Shown one piece after another: positions 25,968 through 35,715 of a stretch of 64,000 nt of DNA. Where the stretch lies: assembly GCF_003315205.1 (NCBI RefSeq), contig NZ_QNRR01000006.1, forward strand, positions 1 to 64,000, in the 5' to 3' direction. The position numbers were made by a program, and so were the translations under genes. This DNA comes from Roseimicrobium gellanilyticum (lineage in GTDB: Bacteria > Verrucomicrobiota > Verrucomicrobiia > Verrucomicrobiales > Verrucomicrobiaceae). The notes under the pieces are model-generated. The model was not told where the DNA came from, did not search any database, and saw nothing but the letters and a program-made list of their open reading frames with translations. Each line of letters begins with the position of its first letter. Positions within the stretch are counted from its first letter, which is position 1.

Positions 25968-27086
25968 ATGGCTTTCCTCACGCTCATCTTCAAGAATCTG
26001 CTCCGGCGCCCTTCACGCAGCCTGCTCACGCTGCTGGGCATTGCCATCGGCATCGCTGCGGTAGTAGCACTGACGAGTCTGGCGTGGGGCTTTGAGCTGA
26101 GCTGGTCGAATGTGTATCGCTCACGCGGCACGGACCTCATTGTCACGCAGACAAAGATTCGCGGCGCCATGCCGGCGGCGTTTGATGACACACATATCGC
26201 GACTCTGCGCGCGCTCCCACATGTGCGTACGGTCACAGGCACGCTGTGCGACATCTACAGCATCGAGGACGCTCCCACGATGATTGTGGCAGGATGGGAA
26301 CCGGGCTCGCCGCCCTGGGACAAAGTGCGTACGGTGAAAGGCGCCATCCCGGCACCGGACTCCAAGGACACTGCTTATGTCGGTGAAGTCGCCGCTGGCC
26401 TCCTGCGCAAGACGGTGGGAGACACCGTACAGATAGAAACGAAGGAATACAAAATCTGCGGCATCTACAGCAGCCCTGCCATGGCAGAAAACAGCTCCAT
26501 TGTGCTGCCTCTTCGCGCCATGCAGGAACTCACCGACCGCGAGGGCAAGGTGAACTTCTTCGAGGTCTTTCTACAGCCCGGCACCACGGAGACGCAGGTC
26601 GTTGACCTGCAATCTCGCATCAAAGAACTGATGCCGGGTTTCAGCGCCTTCAGTGCTGGCTCGCTCGCGCAGAACAGCGTGGGCGTGCAACTCGCCAAGG
26701 CCATGAGCATCGGCACCTCGCTCATCGCCCTCATCGTGGGAGCCGTGGGCGTGATGAACACCATCCTCATGAGTGTCTTCGAGCGCATCGAGGAGATTGG
26801 CGTGCTGCTTGCCATCGGTTGGAAACGTTCACGCATCCGCCGCATGATTCTTCTCGAGTCCGTGGCCCTTGGATTCTTCGGCGGCACCCTCGGCTGCGCA
26901 CTTGGGGTCATCGGCACCAAACTCATCCAAGCCACCCCCTGGCTGCGCGGCAAGATCGAAGCGGACATCACACCCGGCCTGTTGCTGGTCTCCCTCCTCG
27001 TCGCCATCGCTCTGGGCGCCCTCGGTGGTTTCTATCCCGCCTGGCTCGGTTCACGCATGTCTCCCGCGAATGCGATGAGGCACTAG
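25968..27086 (+). CDS. ABC transporter permease (FtsX/MacB type)
   Basis: A 372-residue permease. A first transmembrane helix at ~20-45 (RSLLTLLGIAIGIAAVVALTSL) is followed by a ~210-residue periplasmic MacB-like domain and three C-terminal helices (~250-275, ~300-325, ~345-365) of the FtsX/MacB type ('GVMNTILMSVFERIEEIGVLLAIGWKRSRIRRMILLESV' region, ~262-300). It works with the ATPase just upstream. Probable substrate class: a peptide, lipid or drug; no evidence for a choice. The next gene, queF, starts 45 bases downstream. Confidence 0.93.
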   Translation: MAFLTLIFKNLLRRPSRSLLTLLGIAIGIAAVVALTSLAWGFELSWSNVYRSRGTDLIVTQTKIRGAMPAAFDDTHIATLRALPHVRTVTGTLCDIYSIEDAPTMIVAGWEPGSPPWDKVRTVKGAIPAPDSKDTAYVGEVAAGLLRKTVGDTVQIETKEYKICGIYSSPAMAENSSIVLPLRAMQELTDREGKVNFFEVFLQPGTTETQVVDLQSRIKELMPGFSAFSAGSLAQNSVGVQLAKAMSIGTSLIALIVGAVGVMNTILMSVFERIEEIGVLLAIGWKRSRIRRMILLESVALGFFGGTLGCALGVIGTKLIQATPWLRGKIEADITPGLLLVSLLVAIALGALGGFYPAWLGSRMSPANAMRH

Positions 27087-27131
27087 CCAGCCAACACTTG
27101 GCAAGTGCCCATCCCTGCGGCATCATGCCCC

Positions 27132-27635
27132 ATGGCTAAAGACAAAGGCAAAGACAAGAAGAAGGACAAGAGCAAGCCCACAGAGGCCAAGGCAGCCACA
27201 CTGACCCTGCTCGGCCACTCGGAGAACCGACTCCCCACGTCACCGGATGAGGCAAAGCTGGAAGTGTTCCCCAACCGCACCCCCGGTCGCAACTACCGCA
27301 TCAATCTCAGCGCCCCTGAGTTTTCCTCCCTCTGCCCCGTAACCGGGCAGCCGGACTCCGCGCATCTCGAGATTGTCTATGTGCCGGACAAGCTCTGCAT
27401 CGAGACCAAGTCCTTCAAATTCTACCTGGCATCCTACCGCAATTTCCCCGCCTTCAATGAAGTGATCGTGAATCGCATCCTCGACGACCTCGTGAAAGCC
27501 TGCGCGCCCAAGCAGATGCACATCCGCGGTGACTTCGGTGCCCGCGGCGGCATCTCCCTCTCCTGCGAAGCCAAGTTCCCCGACTGGCCGGATGACGAGG
27601 AGGCCATGTGTGAGGGTGGATGTCATCATCACTGA
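27132..27635 (+). CDS. queF: NADPH-dependent 7-cyano-7-deazaguanine reductase (QueF)
   Basis: Reduces preQ0 to preQ1 in the queuosine pathway. The 167-residue product has the short (unimodular) QueF pattern: 'FSSLCPVTGQPDSAHLEIVY' with the catalytic Cys and the nearby Asp, 'CIETKSFKFYLASYRNF', 'FNEVIVNRILDDLVKA' and 'IRGDFGARGGI'. The first ~30 residues are Lys-rich and unusual. I chose ATG 27132 (MAKDKGK); the frame is open a little further upstream. queC follows after an odd repeat-filled spacer. Other queuosine genes (queD, queE, tgt) are not in the window. Confidence 0.95.
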   Translation: MAKDKGKDKKKDKSKPTEAKAATLTLLGHSENRLPTSPDEAKLEVFPNRTPGRNYRINLSAPEFSSLCPVTGQPDSAHLEIVYVPDKLCIETKSFKFYLASYRNFPAFNEVIVNRILDDLVKACAPKQMHIRGDFGARGGISLSCEAKFPDWPDDEEAMCEGGCHHH

Positions 27636-27640
27636 GAGTA

Positions 27641-27746
27641 ATCAGTGAACAGTATTCAGTGGATCAGTACTCAGTATTTGAGAGCCTCCACGTCATTACT
27701 CACCGTCCTACTGAGTTACTGTTTACTGACCTACTACTTACTGAAT
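27641..27746. repeat. CAGT/ACTG-rich imperfect inverted repeat in the queF-queC spacer
   Basis: The spacer is filled with repeated CAGT on the left side (about 27641-27677: ATCAGTGAACAGTATTCAGT...) and ACTG on the right side (about 27709-27746: TACTGAGTTACTGTTTACTG...). The right half is an imperfect reverse complement of the left half, so a long imperfect stem is possible. The AT content is higher than in flanking genes, and it ends next to the queC start codon (27747). Confidence 0.7.
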
Positions 27747-28433
27747 ATGAGCACCCTCGTTCTCCTCTCCGGCGGCATGGACTCCGTCACGGCACTCTAC
27801 TGGGCCGCGAAGGAAAAGGGCGTACTCGCGGCCGTAAGTTTCGACTACGGGTCGAAGCACAATGCGAAGGAAATCCCCATGGCGGAGTGGCATGCGGCGC
27901 AGCTTGGGGTGAAGCACGATGTGATTCACCTCGACTTCATCAACCGTCACTTCACCTCCGACCTGTTGCAAAGCGGCGGTGAGATCCCGGATGGGCACTA
28001 CGAAGAGGCGAGCATGAAGCGCACTGTGGTGCCTTTCCGCAATGGCATCATGCTCTCCATTGCCTGCGGCCTGGCAGAGAGCCACGGTGCGGAGGCGCTT
28101 GTGATTGCCGCGCACAGCGGCGACCACGCCATCTATCCCGACTGTCGCGAGCCCTTCATGCAAGCGATGGCGGACGCCATGCGCAGTGGCACGTATGTGG
28201 GCATCCACCTGCTACGTCCGTTCATTGACTGCGACAAAGCCGAGATCGTCCGGCGTGGTGTGAAACTTGGCATCGACTACGCAAAGACATGGAGCTGCTA
28301 CAAGGGTGGCAACATCCACTGCGGCACCTGCGGCACCTGCGTGGAGCGACGCGAAGCCTTCATCAATGCCGGCGTCCCAGACCCGACAGAATATCTCTCT
28401 ACCGAGGCGCTGCCCCACAGGCCCGGAGGTTAG
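27747..28433 (+). CDS. queC: 7-cyano-7-deazaguanine synthase (QueC)
   Basis: Converts 7-carboxy-7-deazaguanine to preQ0 using ATP and ammonia. The 228-residue product starts MSTLVLLSGGMDSVTALYW, with the SGGMDS PP-loop, and ends with the zinc-binding pattern 'CYKGGNIHCGTCGTCVER' (four Cys) typical of QueC. Other features: 'VVPFRNGIMLSIACGLAES' and 'HSGDHAIYPDCREPF'. It works with QueF, just upstream, in the queuosine pathway. The last codons lie in a repeat shared with 11616-11634. Confidence 0.96.
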   Translation: MSTLVLLSGGMDSVTALYWAAKEKGVLAAVSFDYGSKHNAKEIPMAEWHAAQLGVKHDVIHLDFINRHFTSDLLQSGGEIPDGHYEEASMKRTVVPFRNGIMLSIACGLAESHGAEALVIAAHSGDHAIYPDCREPFMQAMADAMRSGTYVGIHLLRPFIDCDKAEIVRRGVKLGIDYAKTWSCYKGGNIHCGTCGTCVERREAFINAGVPDPTEYLSTEALPHRPGG

Positions 28434-28477
28434 GGCTTCTGCCCTGACAGTGGCTGTTGGGCTTTCCAGCCCGACAG
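28425..28477. repeat. Repeat overlapping the queC stop, plus hairpin
   Basis: 28425-28443 (GGAGGTTAGGGCTTCTGCC) is identical to 11616-11634 and covers the last Gly-Gly-stop codons of queC. It is followed by a 10-bp stem: CTGTTGGGCT (28454-28463) with AGCCCGACAG (28468-28477), loop TTCC, one G-T pair. A weak T-rich stretch comes after. It may act as a terminator or be a dispersed repeat. Confidence 0.65.
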
Positions 28478-28534
28478 CGGAAGGCTTTCTTCTCCCCGCG
28501 TTTTTACACACCCTTGACAGAAGCCGCACCAATC

Positions 28535-29086
28535 ATGGCTCAACGTAGCGCCATGAAGACCATCGGCTCCATCGCAGTCATCCTGCTGATCCTCACTGCT
28601 GCATTCCAGGCAGCGGAAAAGAAGTCGCCGGCACAGGAGGCCTCCGCCATCCCGAACCCGCAGATCGACTACCCCGGATTCCTCAAAGACGCTGACAAAG
28701 TGGGTGCGCTCCGTGAAAAACGACGCATCACCGAGAAGCAGTTCATCGAGATGATGCAGGATCCCGACACGCTCATCCTCGACGCCCGCAGTGCGGAGAA
28801 GTATGCCAGGCTTCACATCAGGGGCGCGAAGAATCTGAGTCTTCCCGACATGACTGAGGCAGACCTGGCCAAGGTCATCCCCACCAAAAACACCCGCGTG
28901 CTCATCTACTGCAACAACAACTTCGACAAGGCTCCTGTCGCCTTCCCGGCGAAAGGCGGGCGGCTCTCCCTGAACATTTTCACCTTCAACACGCTGTATG
29001 GATACGGCTACACGAATGTGTATGAGCTGGGCCCCTTCATCGACATCACGAAGTCGATCCTTCCCTTCACGGGCACGAAGCAATAG
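28535..29086 (+). CDS. Secreted rhodanese-like domain protein
   Basis: A 183-residue exported protein. A signal peptide spans about residues 1-27 (MAQRSAMKTIGSIAVILLILTAAFQA), and an ATG at 28553 (MKTIG) gives a more compact one. The rhodanese fold follows: 'DPDTLILDARSAEKYARLHIRGAKNLSLPDM' region (~73-103), and a catalytic loop 'VLIYCNNNFDKAPVAFP' with one Cys. The C-terminus has 'YGYGYTNVYELGPFID', a pattern seen in rhodanese-like proteins of Bacteroidota and Verrucomicrobiota. The sulfur acceptor is unknown. Confidence 0.88.
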   Translation: MAQRSAMKTIGSIAVILLILTAAFQAAEKKSPAQEASAIPNPQIDYPGFLKDADKVGALREKRRITEKQFIEMMQDPDTLILDARSAEKYARLHIRGAKNLSLPDMTEADLAKVIPTKNTRVLIYCNNNFDKAPVAFPAKGGRLSLNIFTFNTLYGYGYTNVYELGPFIDITKSILPFTGTKQ

Positions 29087-29102
29087 CCTCACGCTTCCAG
29101 CC

Positions 29103-29543
29103 ATGAAGCCATCTCGCCACGCACCCTTGCTCGCCCTGCTGCTCCTGACGTTGGCCTGTGGGCCAGTCATGGGCTCCGAAGAATTCATTCACCCCTGGAA
29201 ATCCGTCGCCATCACGGCAGATGGCACGCCGGAAACCGGGAACATCCGGGTGGAGGGCGAACTCAGCGAGCAGGCTTATACCTCGTTCCGCATCCACGCA
29301 TTCGGTCGCGAGGAGTCCTTGGGAAAAGCAGACTTGGAGAAGCTCAAGGGATATCCACTCGCCAGCATCGAGGTCACCAGCGAACCGGGCTACGAAGCCA
29401 TCGGTGGCTACACCGTGCACGCCCGACTGAAGCGCACCCGTTACGATGACTCCCAGAAACTGAAGACAACGGTGCTGGTCATCTCCCTGCAGAAGAAGGG
29501 CCCTCTCACCGCGATGCAGATGCCTGAAGGCAATCCAAGTTGA
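29103..29543 (+). CDS. Hypothetical secreted protein
   Basis: A 146-residue exported protein: signal MKPSRHAPLLALLLLTLACGPVMG (~1-24), then a small beta-rich mature part with 'YTSFRIHAFGREESLGKADLEKLKGYPLASIEVTSE' (~57-92). No family is recognised. It starts 16 bases after the rhodanese stop and could be translated from the same mRNA. A Cys at 19 in the signal could also be a lipobox (LTLAC), so a lipoprotein is possible. Confidence 0.7.
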   Translation: MKPSRHAPLLALLLLTLACGPVMGSEEFIHPWKSVAITADGTPETGNIRVEGELSEQAYTSFRIHAFGREESLGKADLEKLKGYPLASIEVTSEPGYEAIGGYTVHARLKRTRYDDSQKLKTTVLVISLQKKGPLTAMQMPEGNPS

Positions 29544-29549
29544 TACCGG

Positions 29550-30197
29550 CTACTTCTTCGCCAGCAGCGGTCCAGTGGGCTTCCGCACCGGCTCCTTGGG
29601 CAGCACGGTCATCTCCACAGGCACCACACCGGCGCCCGTCATGCGAAGATCCTTTGCCGCACGCGACGAGAGATCGATGATCCGGCCCTTCACATAGGGC
29701 CCACGATTGTTGATGCGTACCACGACCTCGCGACCGTTGCGCAGATTCTTCACCTTCACGCGTGTGCCCATGGGCAGGGTGCGATGAGCTGCCGTCAGCG
29801 AGTTCTGGTCATAACGTTCTCCACTCGCCGTGGGACGACCGTGAAATTTCCCACCATAGAACGAGGCTTTTCCCTTCACCGATTTCAGTTTGATGGCAGC
29901 CTGCTTCGTTTCGGCGGTTGGATTCGGATGTTGCTGAAGTCGCATGGCTTCCTTCACCGCAGGTTGCGAAGGAGCAGGCATGGGAGCCGGTGTCGGCAAG
30001 GGCGCAGGCAAAGTGGGCTCCTGCCGGGAAATCTTCGGCGCAATCCACAGCGCTCCCAAGGCGATGAGGCAAACAATCACCACCTTCCAGAAATGCCGGC
30101 GAGCCATCTCATTCATGGTCGTGGGAAAGGTGCCCGGCCTGCCTTCACGCGAGACTACGGAAGCATAGGGAAGTGGAGCCAGGCTGTGGTTACTCAT
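29550..30197 (-). CDS. RlpA-like septal ring lytic transglycosylase, DPBB domain
   Basis: A 215-residue protein with a membrane anchor near residues ~31-50 ('[20 protein letters not shown]') and a Pro/Ala-rich linker ('[19 protein letters not shown]'). The C-terminal double-psi beta-barrel is RlpA-like: '[22 protein letters not shown]', '[16 protein letters not shown]', and '[25 protein letters not shown]' with the active Asp-type pattern. No SPOR domain is present. I chose ATG 30197; starts at 30116 (MNEM) and 30107 (MARR) are also possible, and the shorter ones would give a standard signal anchor. Convergent with the secreted protein gene ending at 29543. Confidence 0.85.
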   Translation of the reverse strand: MSNHSLAPLPYASVVSREGRPGTFPTTMNEMARRHFWKVVIVCLIALGALWIAPKISRQEPTLPAPLPTPAPMPAPSQPAVKEAMRLQQHPNPTAETKQAAIKLKSVKGKASFYGGKFHGRPTASGERYDQNSLTAAHRTLPMGTRVKVKNLRNGREVVVRINNRGPYVKGRIIDLSSRAAKDLRMTGAGVVPVEMTVLPKEPVRKPTGPLLAKK

Positions 30198-30314
30198 CAC
30201 CCCTGTATCGCGAGTCAGGGTACATCCGGGCGTGCTGCAACGGGAGATGAACGCCGCAACGCAAACTGCATTGTGCAACAATGCAGACTCCCTCAGAGGG
30301 CGTATCCGCGTGAG

Positions 30315-31100
30315 CTAGCTCTTCTCTACCAGATCCTTCCGCGGACGGCACACGGTGCAGTATTCCTCACCATCAGTCGTGACCCGAAAATCGAGCTTCG
30401 GATCATCCAGATCGGTCTTGCCGCAGTTTGCGCACTTGTGGAAGAAAGTGCCCTCCGGTGGCTTGGCCGAATCAAACCGTGCGCGCCGCTGGACGACCGT
30501 ACCGCGCTGCTTCATCCAGCGGATGAAACCCGGAACAAAGGCGAGGAGGAAATTCAGATGAGAAAAGAAGATCGTGGAGCGAGCCTCTGGAGTCCCGATG
30601 AAAGCCAGAAGCGCCATGCCGCCGGTGATCATGCCCAGATACTTCACCTTCACCGGCAGGATGAAGAAAAGATTCAGCTCGAAATCCGGCACGATGACGC
30701 AGAACGCAAGGAAGATGCTTGCGTAAAGAGTCAACCCCTCCGGTACCGCACCGAAAAACCAGTGCCCCAGTATCATGAAGAGGATGCCGCTGAAGATGTA
30801 GAGGTTCACCCGGAAGGCCCCCCAGGCATGATCCAGCACCGAGCTGAACATCAGCATCAGCATGACTCCAAAGAACAGCCAGATGGGGCTTTCCCACTGC
30901 GGGACGAAGACCCAGGTGATGAGCCGCCAGACCTCACCATGCTCCACCAGGGCGCGATGCAGAAACAACGTGGTCCTGAAATCCGGGGACAAACGCAGCA
31001 ACACCCACACCCCCACCTGGATGATCGCCAGAATCGCCACCAGTCCGGGAATGGCAAAGCGTCCGAAGCGATTTTCCAGAGAGTTGAGAAAAGAATTCAT
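30315..31100 (-). CDS. Rhomboid-like membrane protein with C-terminal zinc ribbon
   Basis: A 261-residue protein. The N-terminal part (~10-200) has the six-helix rhomboid look ('VEHGEVWRLITWVFVPQWE', 'LDHAWGAFRVNLYIFSGILFMILGHWFFG', 'FELNLFFILPVKVKYLG'). The catalytic GxSG motif of active rhomboids is not found where helix 4 should be; only 'LTLYASIFLAF' is seen, so it may be an inactive homologue. The C-terminal ~60 residues contain 'FFHKCANCGKTDLDDP' and 'EEYCTVCRPRKD', a two CxxC zinc ribbon. It is divergent from gcvT. I chose ATG 31100 (MNSFLNSLEN) over an upstream extension. Confidence 0.85.
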   Translation of the reverse strand: MNSFLNSLENRFGRFAIPGLVAILAIIQVGVWVLLRLSPDFRTTLFLHRALVEHGEVWRLITWVFVPQWESPIWLFFGVMLMLMFSSVLDHAWGAFRVNLYIFSGILFMILGHWFFGAVPEGLTLYASIFLAFCVIVPDFELNLFFILPVKVKYLGMITGGMALLAFIGTPEARSTIFFSHLNFLLAFVPGFIRWMKQRGTVVQRRARFDSAKPPEGTFFHKCANCGKTDLDDPKLDFRVTTDGEEYCTVCRPRKDLVEKS

Positions 31101-31200
31101 GCGGGAGGGAGTGTGTAGCGCAGATGGAGTACGCCTGCCACAGCATTCGCGAACGTGCATGGTTTGACAACCCCCGCCAGCCCTCCACAATGGCCCGGCT

Positions 31201-32316
31201 GTGTCTGATTCTACGACCTTGCAACGAAGCCCGCTCCACGAAGCTCATGTGGCGCTGGGAGCGCGGATGGTGCCCTTTGCGGGCTGGGAAATGCCGGTGC
31301 AATACACCGGAATTGTGGAGGAACATAAGGCCGTGCGAGAACGGGTGGGCATCTTTGACATCTCTCACATGGGCCAGCTCCTCTTTGAAGGCCCTGGCGC
31401 AGAGGCCTTCCTGAACCGTGCCTTTACGAACAATGTGAGCAGCCTGGAGCCCGGCCACGGCCAGTACTCGCTCATGCTCAATGCCCAAGGCGGCGTGATC
31501 GATGACCTCATTGTCTACCGCCTGAGCCAGCGGGAGTACTTCGTGGTGGTGAATGCCTCCATGATCGCCGTGGACGAAGCCCACCTCCGCTCATTGAACT
31601 GGGGGGAAGACGTCGAGTTTGCCAACATCAGCGCCGTGACCGGCGGCGTGGCGGTGCAGGGGCCAAAAAGCCGTGAAGTTTTCAAGAAGGTCTTTGGCCC
31701 GGACGCACCCTACCCCGAGCGCAACACCATTTCCCTGAGCGTCACCGAAGAAGGCATCCTGTACCTCTGCGGCACTGGCTACACCGGGGAGGAGGGCTTT
31801 GAGTTCTTTGCCCCGGCGGTCACCTTCGGTGGCTGGTTCGAGAAGCTCGTGGCAGCAGCCCGCGAAGTCGGTGGCCAACCCTGCGGCCTCGGCGCCCGTG
31901 ACTCGCTGCGCCTGGAGATGGGCTACCCGCTCAATGGCAATGACCTCGCCCCCGACAAGACACCTCTTGAAGCCGGTCTGGGGTTCTTCGTGGATCTCAC
32001 CAAGGAAACCTTCACCGGCCAGGACGTCCTGCTGGAGCAAAAGGCGCGTGGCCTGGGCACGAAACTCACCGGCTTCCGCATGACCTCTGCCGGTCCCCCG
32101 CCACGCCCACACTATTCTGTCTGGCATGAAGGCACCCAGGTCGGCGAAGTCTGCAGCGGCGGGCTCGCTCCCTCCCTGGGCCAGGGCATCGGCATGGCGT
32201 ACCTGCCAGCAAACCTGAGCAAGCCCGGTACCGCGCTCGAAATCGAAATCCGTGGCAAGCGCTACCCTGCCGAAACGGTGAAGAAGCCCTTCTATCGCAC
32301 GGAAAAACAATCTTGA
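31201..32316 (+). CDS. gcvT: Glycine cleavage system aminomethyltransferase (T protein)
   Basis: Transfers the methylene unit from the aminomethyl-lipoyl H protein to tetrahydrofolate, releasing ammonia. The 371-residue product shows the GcvT pattern: '[39 protein letters not shown]' (~22-60), 'NDLIVYRL'-type strand, '[12 protein letters not shown]', '[23 protein letters not shown]' and a C-terminal barrel. The start is GTG at 31201 (MSDSTTLQ). The next gene in the operon, gcvH, starts 40 bases downstream. I find no glycine riboswitch in the 100 bases upstream. Confidence 0.97.
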   Translation: MSDSTTLQRSPLHEAHVALGARMVPFAGWEMPVQYTGIVEEHKAVRERVGIFDISHMGQLLFEGPGAEAFLNRAFTNNVSSLEPGHGQYSLMLNAQGGVIDDLIVYRLSQREYFVVVNASMIAVDEAHLRSLNWGEDVEFANISAVTGGVAVQGPKSREVFKKVFGPDAPYPERNTISLSVTEEGILYLCGTGYTGEEGFEFFAPAVTFGGWFEKLVAAAREVGGQPCGLGARDSLRLEMGYPLNGNDLAPDKTPLEAGLGFFVDLTKETFTGQDVLLEQKARGLGTKLTGFRMTSAGPPPRPHYSVWHEGTQVGEVCSGGLAPSLGQGIGMAYLPANLSKPGTALEIEIRGKRYPAETVKKPFYRTEKQS

Positions 32317-32356
32317 CCTCTTCCTTCTCTCCGTCACTCTCACTCACACCTGAACC

Positions 32357-32731
32357 ATGAGCCAAGTCCCAGCCAACCTTCGTTATCGCGAATCGCACGA
32401 GTGGATCGACCCCGCCACGGGCACCGTGGGCATCACGGACCACGCACAGGCAGAACTCTCCGACGTGGTGTATGTGGAGCTGCCCAAGGTTGGCGCACAG
32501 GTGAAGGCCGGTGATCAGGTGGCCGTGGTGGAATCCGTGAAGGCCGCCAGTGACATCTATTCTCCGGTCGATGGCGAGGTCATCGAGGTGAATTCCGGCC
32601 TCCCGGACAACCCCGCGCTGCTGAATGCCGACCCCTACGCCGGTGGCTGGATTTTCAAGCTGAAGGTCGCCAATGCCGCCAGCACGGATTCCCTCCTGGA
32701 CGCTGCGGCCTATCAGCAGCACATCGCGTAA
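32357..32731 (+). CDS. gcvH: Glycine cleavage system H protein
   Basis: A lipoyl carrier that shuttles the aminomethyl group between the P and T proteins. The 124-residue product has the full GcvH fold: '[34 protein letters not shown]' (~10-43) and the lipoylated Lys62 in '[18 protein letters not shown]'. It is 40 bases after gcvT. Between it and gcvP (32732-32838) there are small hairpins (for example GCAGGTGACCTGC near 32774-32786 and GTGGCAGCCACTGCCAC near 32790-32806); no other gene is seen. Confidence 0.97.
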   Translation: MSQVPANLRYRESHEWIDPATGTVGITDHAQAELSDVVYVELPKVGAQVKAGDQVAVVESVKAASDIYSPVDGEVIEVNSGLPDNPALLNADPYAGGWIFKLKVANAASTDSLLDAAAYQQHIA

Positions 32732-32838
32732 TCTCTCTTTAAAAGAACGGGAGGATTGGGCGACGTCCTGCTGGCAGGTGACCTGCCGCGTGGCAGCCAC
32801 TGCCACGACCGGTGCACCCCTCCTCCGCCACTCCCAAC

Positions 32839-35667
32839 ATGCCCCAGACCACCGCTTTCTCCCACCGCCATCTCGGACCCGGCTCTGCCGAAGCCCAGGA
32901 AATGGCCCGCGCCATCGGCTGCGATACTGTCGACGAACTGATGAAGAAGGTGGTGCCGGAGGGCATCCGGCTGGGGAAGGCACTTGATCTGCCCGCCCCG
33001 CTTACCGAGGAGCAGGCGCTGCGCAAACTGCGCGGCATCATGGGCAAGAACAAGGTCGTGCGTTCCTTCATCGGCCTCGGCTATCACGACACGTTCACAC
33101 CGCCCGTCATCCAGCGGAACATCTTTGAGAATCCCGGCTGGTACACGGCCTACACGCCCTATCAGCCAGAGATTTCCCAGGGCCGCCTGGAGGCCCTGCT
33201 GAACTACCAGACGATGATCTGCGACCTCACGGGTCTGGATATCTCCAATGCCTCGCTGCTGGATGAAGGCACCGCTGCCGCGGAAGGATGCGCCATGGCG
33301 CTGAGTGCCTGCGGCGACAAGGGGAAGGTGGTATTCGTCGACGAGCAAGTGTTCCCCCAGACTCTCGACGTGCTGTGCACACGCATGGAGCCGCTGGGCG
33401 TGAAAGTGAAAGTGGGCGACTGGAAGACCGTGGAGCTCAAGAAGGACGACGGCGTCTTTGCCGTGGTCCTGCAGTATCCCGCCGCGGACGGCATCATTCA
33501 TGACTACGGGGATTTCACCTCAAAAGCCCACGAGGCAGATGCACAGGTGATCGTGTGTGCAGATTTGCTCGCACTTACGCTGCTGAAGCCACCGGGAGAA
33601 TTCGGCGCAGACATCTGCGTGGGGAACAGCCAGCGCTTCGGCGTGCCCCTTGGCTTCGGAGGCCCCCATGCCGCTTTCATGGCGGTGAAAGATGCGATGA
33701 AGCGTCGCATGCCCGGCCGTCTCGTAGGCGTGTCGAAAGACGCCCAAGGCAATCCCGGCTTCCGTCTCTCCCTGCAGACGCGTGAGCAGCACATCCGCCG
33801 TGAGAAGGCCACGAGCAATATCTGCACCGCTCAGGTGCTGCTCGCAGTCATGGCCTCCATGTACGCCGTGTGGCATGGCCCGGAAGGGCTGCATGCCATC
33901 GCCAGGCGCGTGCACGGTGCTACGCAGCGACTCGCCGCCGCGCTGAAGGAAGGCGGCCTGACATTGGTCGGAGAGGACTACTTCGACACCATCACCATCG
34001 AAGTCTCAGATGCCGATGCAGTGATCAAGCGCGCCGCCAAGCGGAACATCAACCTGCGAAAGGTGGACGCCACGCACGTGGGCATCGCGCTGGATGAGCG
34101 CGTGACGGATGAGGAACTGCAAAGCGTGCTCGAAGCCTTCAGCATCCAGAGCTCCACGCTGGCACCTGAAGGGCAGGAAGTGGGCAATGGCTTCGCGCAG
34201 AAGTTCGGCCGTCTTTCGAAGTACCTCACCCATCTCGTCTTCAACACGCATCACAGCGAGACGGAGATGATGCGCTACCTGCGCCGCCTGGAAGCGAAGG
34301 ACATCGCGCTGAATCGCTCCATGATCCCGCTCGGCTCCTGCACCATGAAGCTGAATGCCGCAGCGGAGATGATGCCGCTCAGCTGGCCGGAGGTGCATGG
34401 GCTGCATCCCTTCGCACCTGCGGACCAGACCGAAGGCTATCGTGAAATGTTCACCAGTCTCGAAGGCTGGCTCGCTGAGTGCACCGGTTTCGCCGCTGTC
34501 TCGCTCCAGCCGAATGCCGGTTCCCAAGGTGAATACGCGGGCCTGCTGGCGATTCGCCGTTACTTTCAGCAGAAGGGTGAAGGCCACCGCGATGTGTGCC
34601 TGATTCCTGTCTCGGCTCACGGCACCAATCCCGCGAGCGCGGTGATGGTTGGCTTCAAGGTCGTGCCCGTCTCCTGCGATGGCGGTGGGGACATCGAGAT
34701 GGATGACCTGCGCAAGAAGGTGCAGGAGTACTCCGGCCGTCTCGCCGCATTGATGATCACCTACCCCAGCACGCACGGCGTGTTCGAGGAGGGCATCGTG
34801 GAGATCTGCGAGCTCATCCACCGCCACGGTGGCCAGGTGTACATGGACGGCGCGAACATGAACGCGCAGGTGGGACTCACCTCCCCCGGACTCATTGGCG
34901 CGGACGTCTGCCACCTCAATCTGCACAAGACCTTCTGCATCCCCCACGGCGGCGGCGGACCTGGTGTGGGGCCCATCGGCGTGGCAAAGCATCTCATCCC
35001 CTTCCTCCCCGGCCACGGCATCCTGCCTGCGGGACAGCGCGACGGGGCAGTCTGCGCCGCTCCCTGGGGCAGTGCCAGCATCTGTACCATCTCCTGGATG
35101 TATCTGGCGATGATGGGACGTGATGTGATCGACAGCACCAAGGTGGCAATCTTGAACGCGAACTACATCGCCAGGAAGCTCGCCCCGTATTTCCCGGTGC
35201 TCTTCTCCGGACGCAACGGCTACGTGGCACACGAGTGCATCCTCGATTTCCGCCAGTTCAAGGGCATCACCGTCGAAGACGTGGCAAAGCGCCTCATGGA
35301 TTTCGGCTACCACGCCCCCACCATGAGCTGGCCCGTCGCAGGCACCCTCATGATCGAGCCCACGGAAAGCGAAAGCCGCGAGGAGCTCGATCGCTTCTGC
35401 GAAGCCATGATCGAAATCCACGGCGAGATCGAATCCATCGAAACCGGCCTCAGCGACGCCAACAACAACGTCATGAAGCGCGCCCCGCACACCGCAGACG
35501 TGCTGCTCGCTGACGACTGGGATCGCCCCTACACCCGTGGCGAGGCCGCCTTTCCCCTCCCATGGGTGAAGGCCGACAAGTACTGGCCACCGGTAGGCCG
35601 CATTGACAACGCCTACGGAGACCGCAATCTCGTGTGCACCTGCGAAGCGGTGACAGACTACGCGTGA
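32839..35667 (+). CDS. gcvP: Glycine dehydrogenase (aminomethyl-transferring), P protein
   Basis: PLP enzyme that decarboxylates glycine and passes the aminomethyl group to lipoyl-GcvH. The 942-residue single-chain form is present, with both halves: N-terminal '[40 protein letters not shown]' region (~80-118) and C-terminal '[21 protein letters not shown]', with the PLP lysine at 697. Other landmarks: '[20 protein letters not shown]' and '[11 protein letters not shown]' type segments. I chose ATG 32839 ([14 protein letters not shown]). It completes the gcvT-H-P operon; the L protein (lipoamide dehydrogenase) is not in the window. Confidence 0.97.
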   Translation: MPQTTAFSHRHLGPGSAEAQEMARAIGCDTVDELMKKVVPEGIRLGKALDLPAPLTEEQALRKLRGIMGKNKVVRSFIGLGYHDTFTPPVIQRNIFENPGWYTAYTPYQPEISQGRLEALLNYQTMICDLTGLDISNASLLDEGTAAAEGCAMALSACGDKGKVVFVDEQVFPQTLDVLCTRMEPLGVKVKVGDWKTVELKKDDGVFAVVLQYPAADGIIHDYGDFTSKAHEADAQVIVCADLLALTLLKPPGEFGADICVGNSQRFGVPLGFGGPHAAFMAVKDAMKRRMPGRLVGVSKDAQGNPGFRLSLQTREQHIRREKATSNICTAQVLLAVMASMYAVWHGPEGLHAIARRVHGATQRLAAALKEGGLTLVGEDYFDTITIEVSDADAVIKRAAKRNINLRKVDATHVGIALDERVTDEELQSVLEAFSIQSSTLAPEGQEVGNGFAQKFGRLSKYLTHLVFNTHHSETEMMRYLRRLEAKDIALNRSMIPLGSCTMKLNAAAEMMPLSWPEVHGLHPFAPADQTEGYREMFTSLEGWLAECTGFAAVSLQPNAGSQGEYAGLLAIRRYFQQKGEGHRDVCLIPVSAHGTNPASAVMVGFKVVPVSCDGGGDIEMDDLRKKVQEYSGRLAALMITYPSTHGVFEEGIVEICELIHRHGGQVYMDGANMNAQVGLTSPGLIGADVCHLNLHKTFCIPHGGGGPGVGPIGVAKHLIPFLPGHGILPAGQRDGAVCAAPWGSASICTISWMYLAMMGRDVIDSTKVAILNANYIARKLAPYFPVLFSGRNGYVAHECILDFRQFKGITVEDVAKRLMDFGYHAPTMSWPVAGTLMIEPTESESREELDRFCEAMIEIHGEIESIETGLSDANNNVMKRAPHTADVLLADDWDRPYTRGEAAFPLPWVKADKYWPPVGRIDNAYGDRNLVCTCEAVTDYA

Positions 35668-35676
35668 ATGGGGGCC

Positions 35677-35715
35677 GGAATACTGGAAGCATGGAGTGCT
35701 GGAATATTGGATGAG
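35677..35715. repeat. GGAATRWTGGAA-type repeat, copy 2 (upstream of four-helix gene)
   Basis: GGAATACTGGAAGCATGGAGTGCTGGAATATTGGATGAG read in the direct orientation over 35677-35715, between the gcvP stop and the ATG of the four-helix-bundle gene (35711). An inverted partner copy is at 36165-36202, so the gene is bracketed by this repeat. Confidence 0.75.

Noticed and set aside
25266-27086. Complete MacAB-type tripartite efflux system
   Set aside because: Only the ATPase and permease are present; no membrane-fusion (MacA/HlyD) gene is adjacent, so the tripartite label is not supported.
31101-31200. Possible glycine riboswitch before gcvT
   Set aside because: The conserved aptamer core could not be recognised in the 100 bases available, and no tandem structure is seen.
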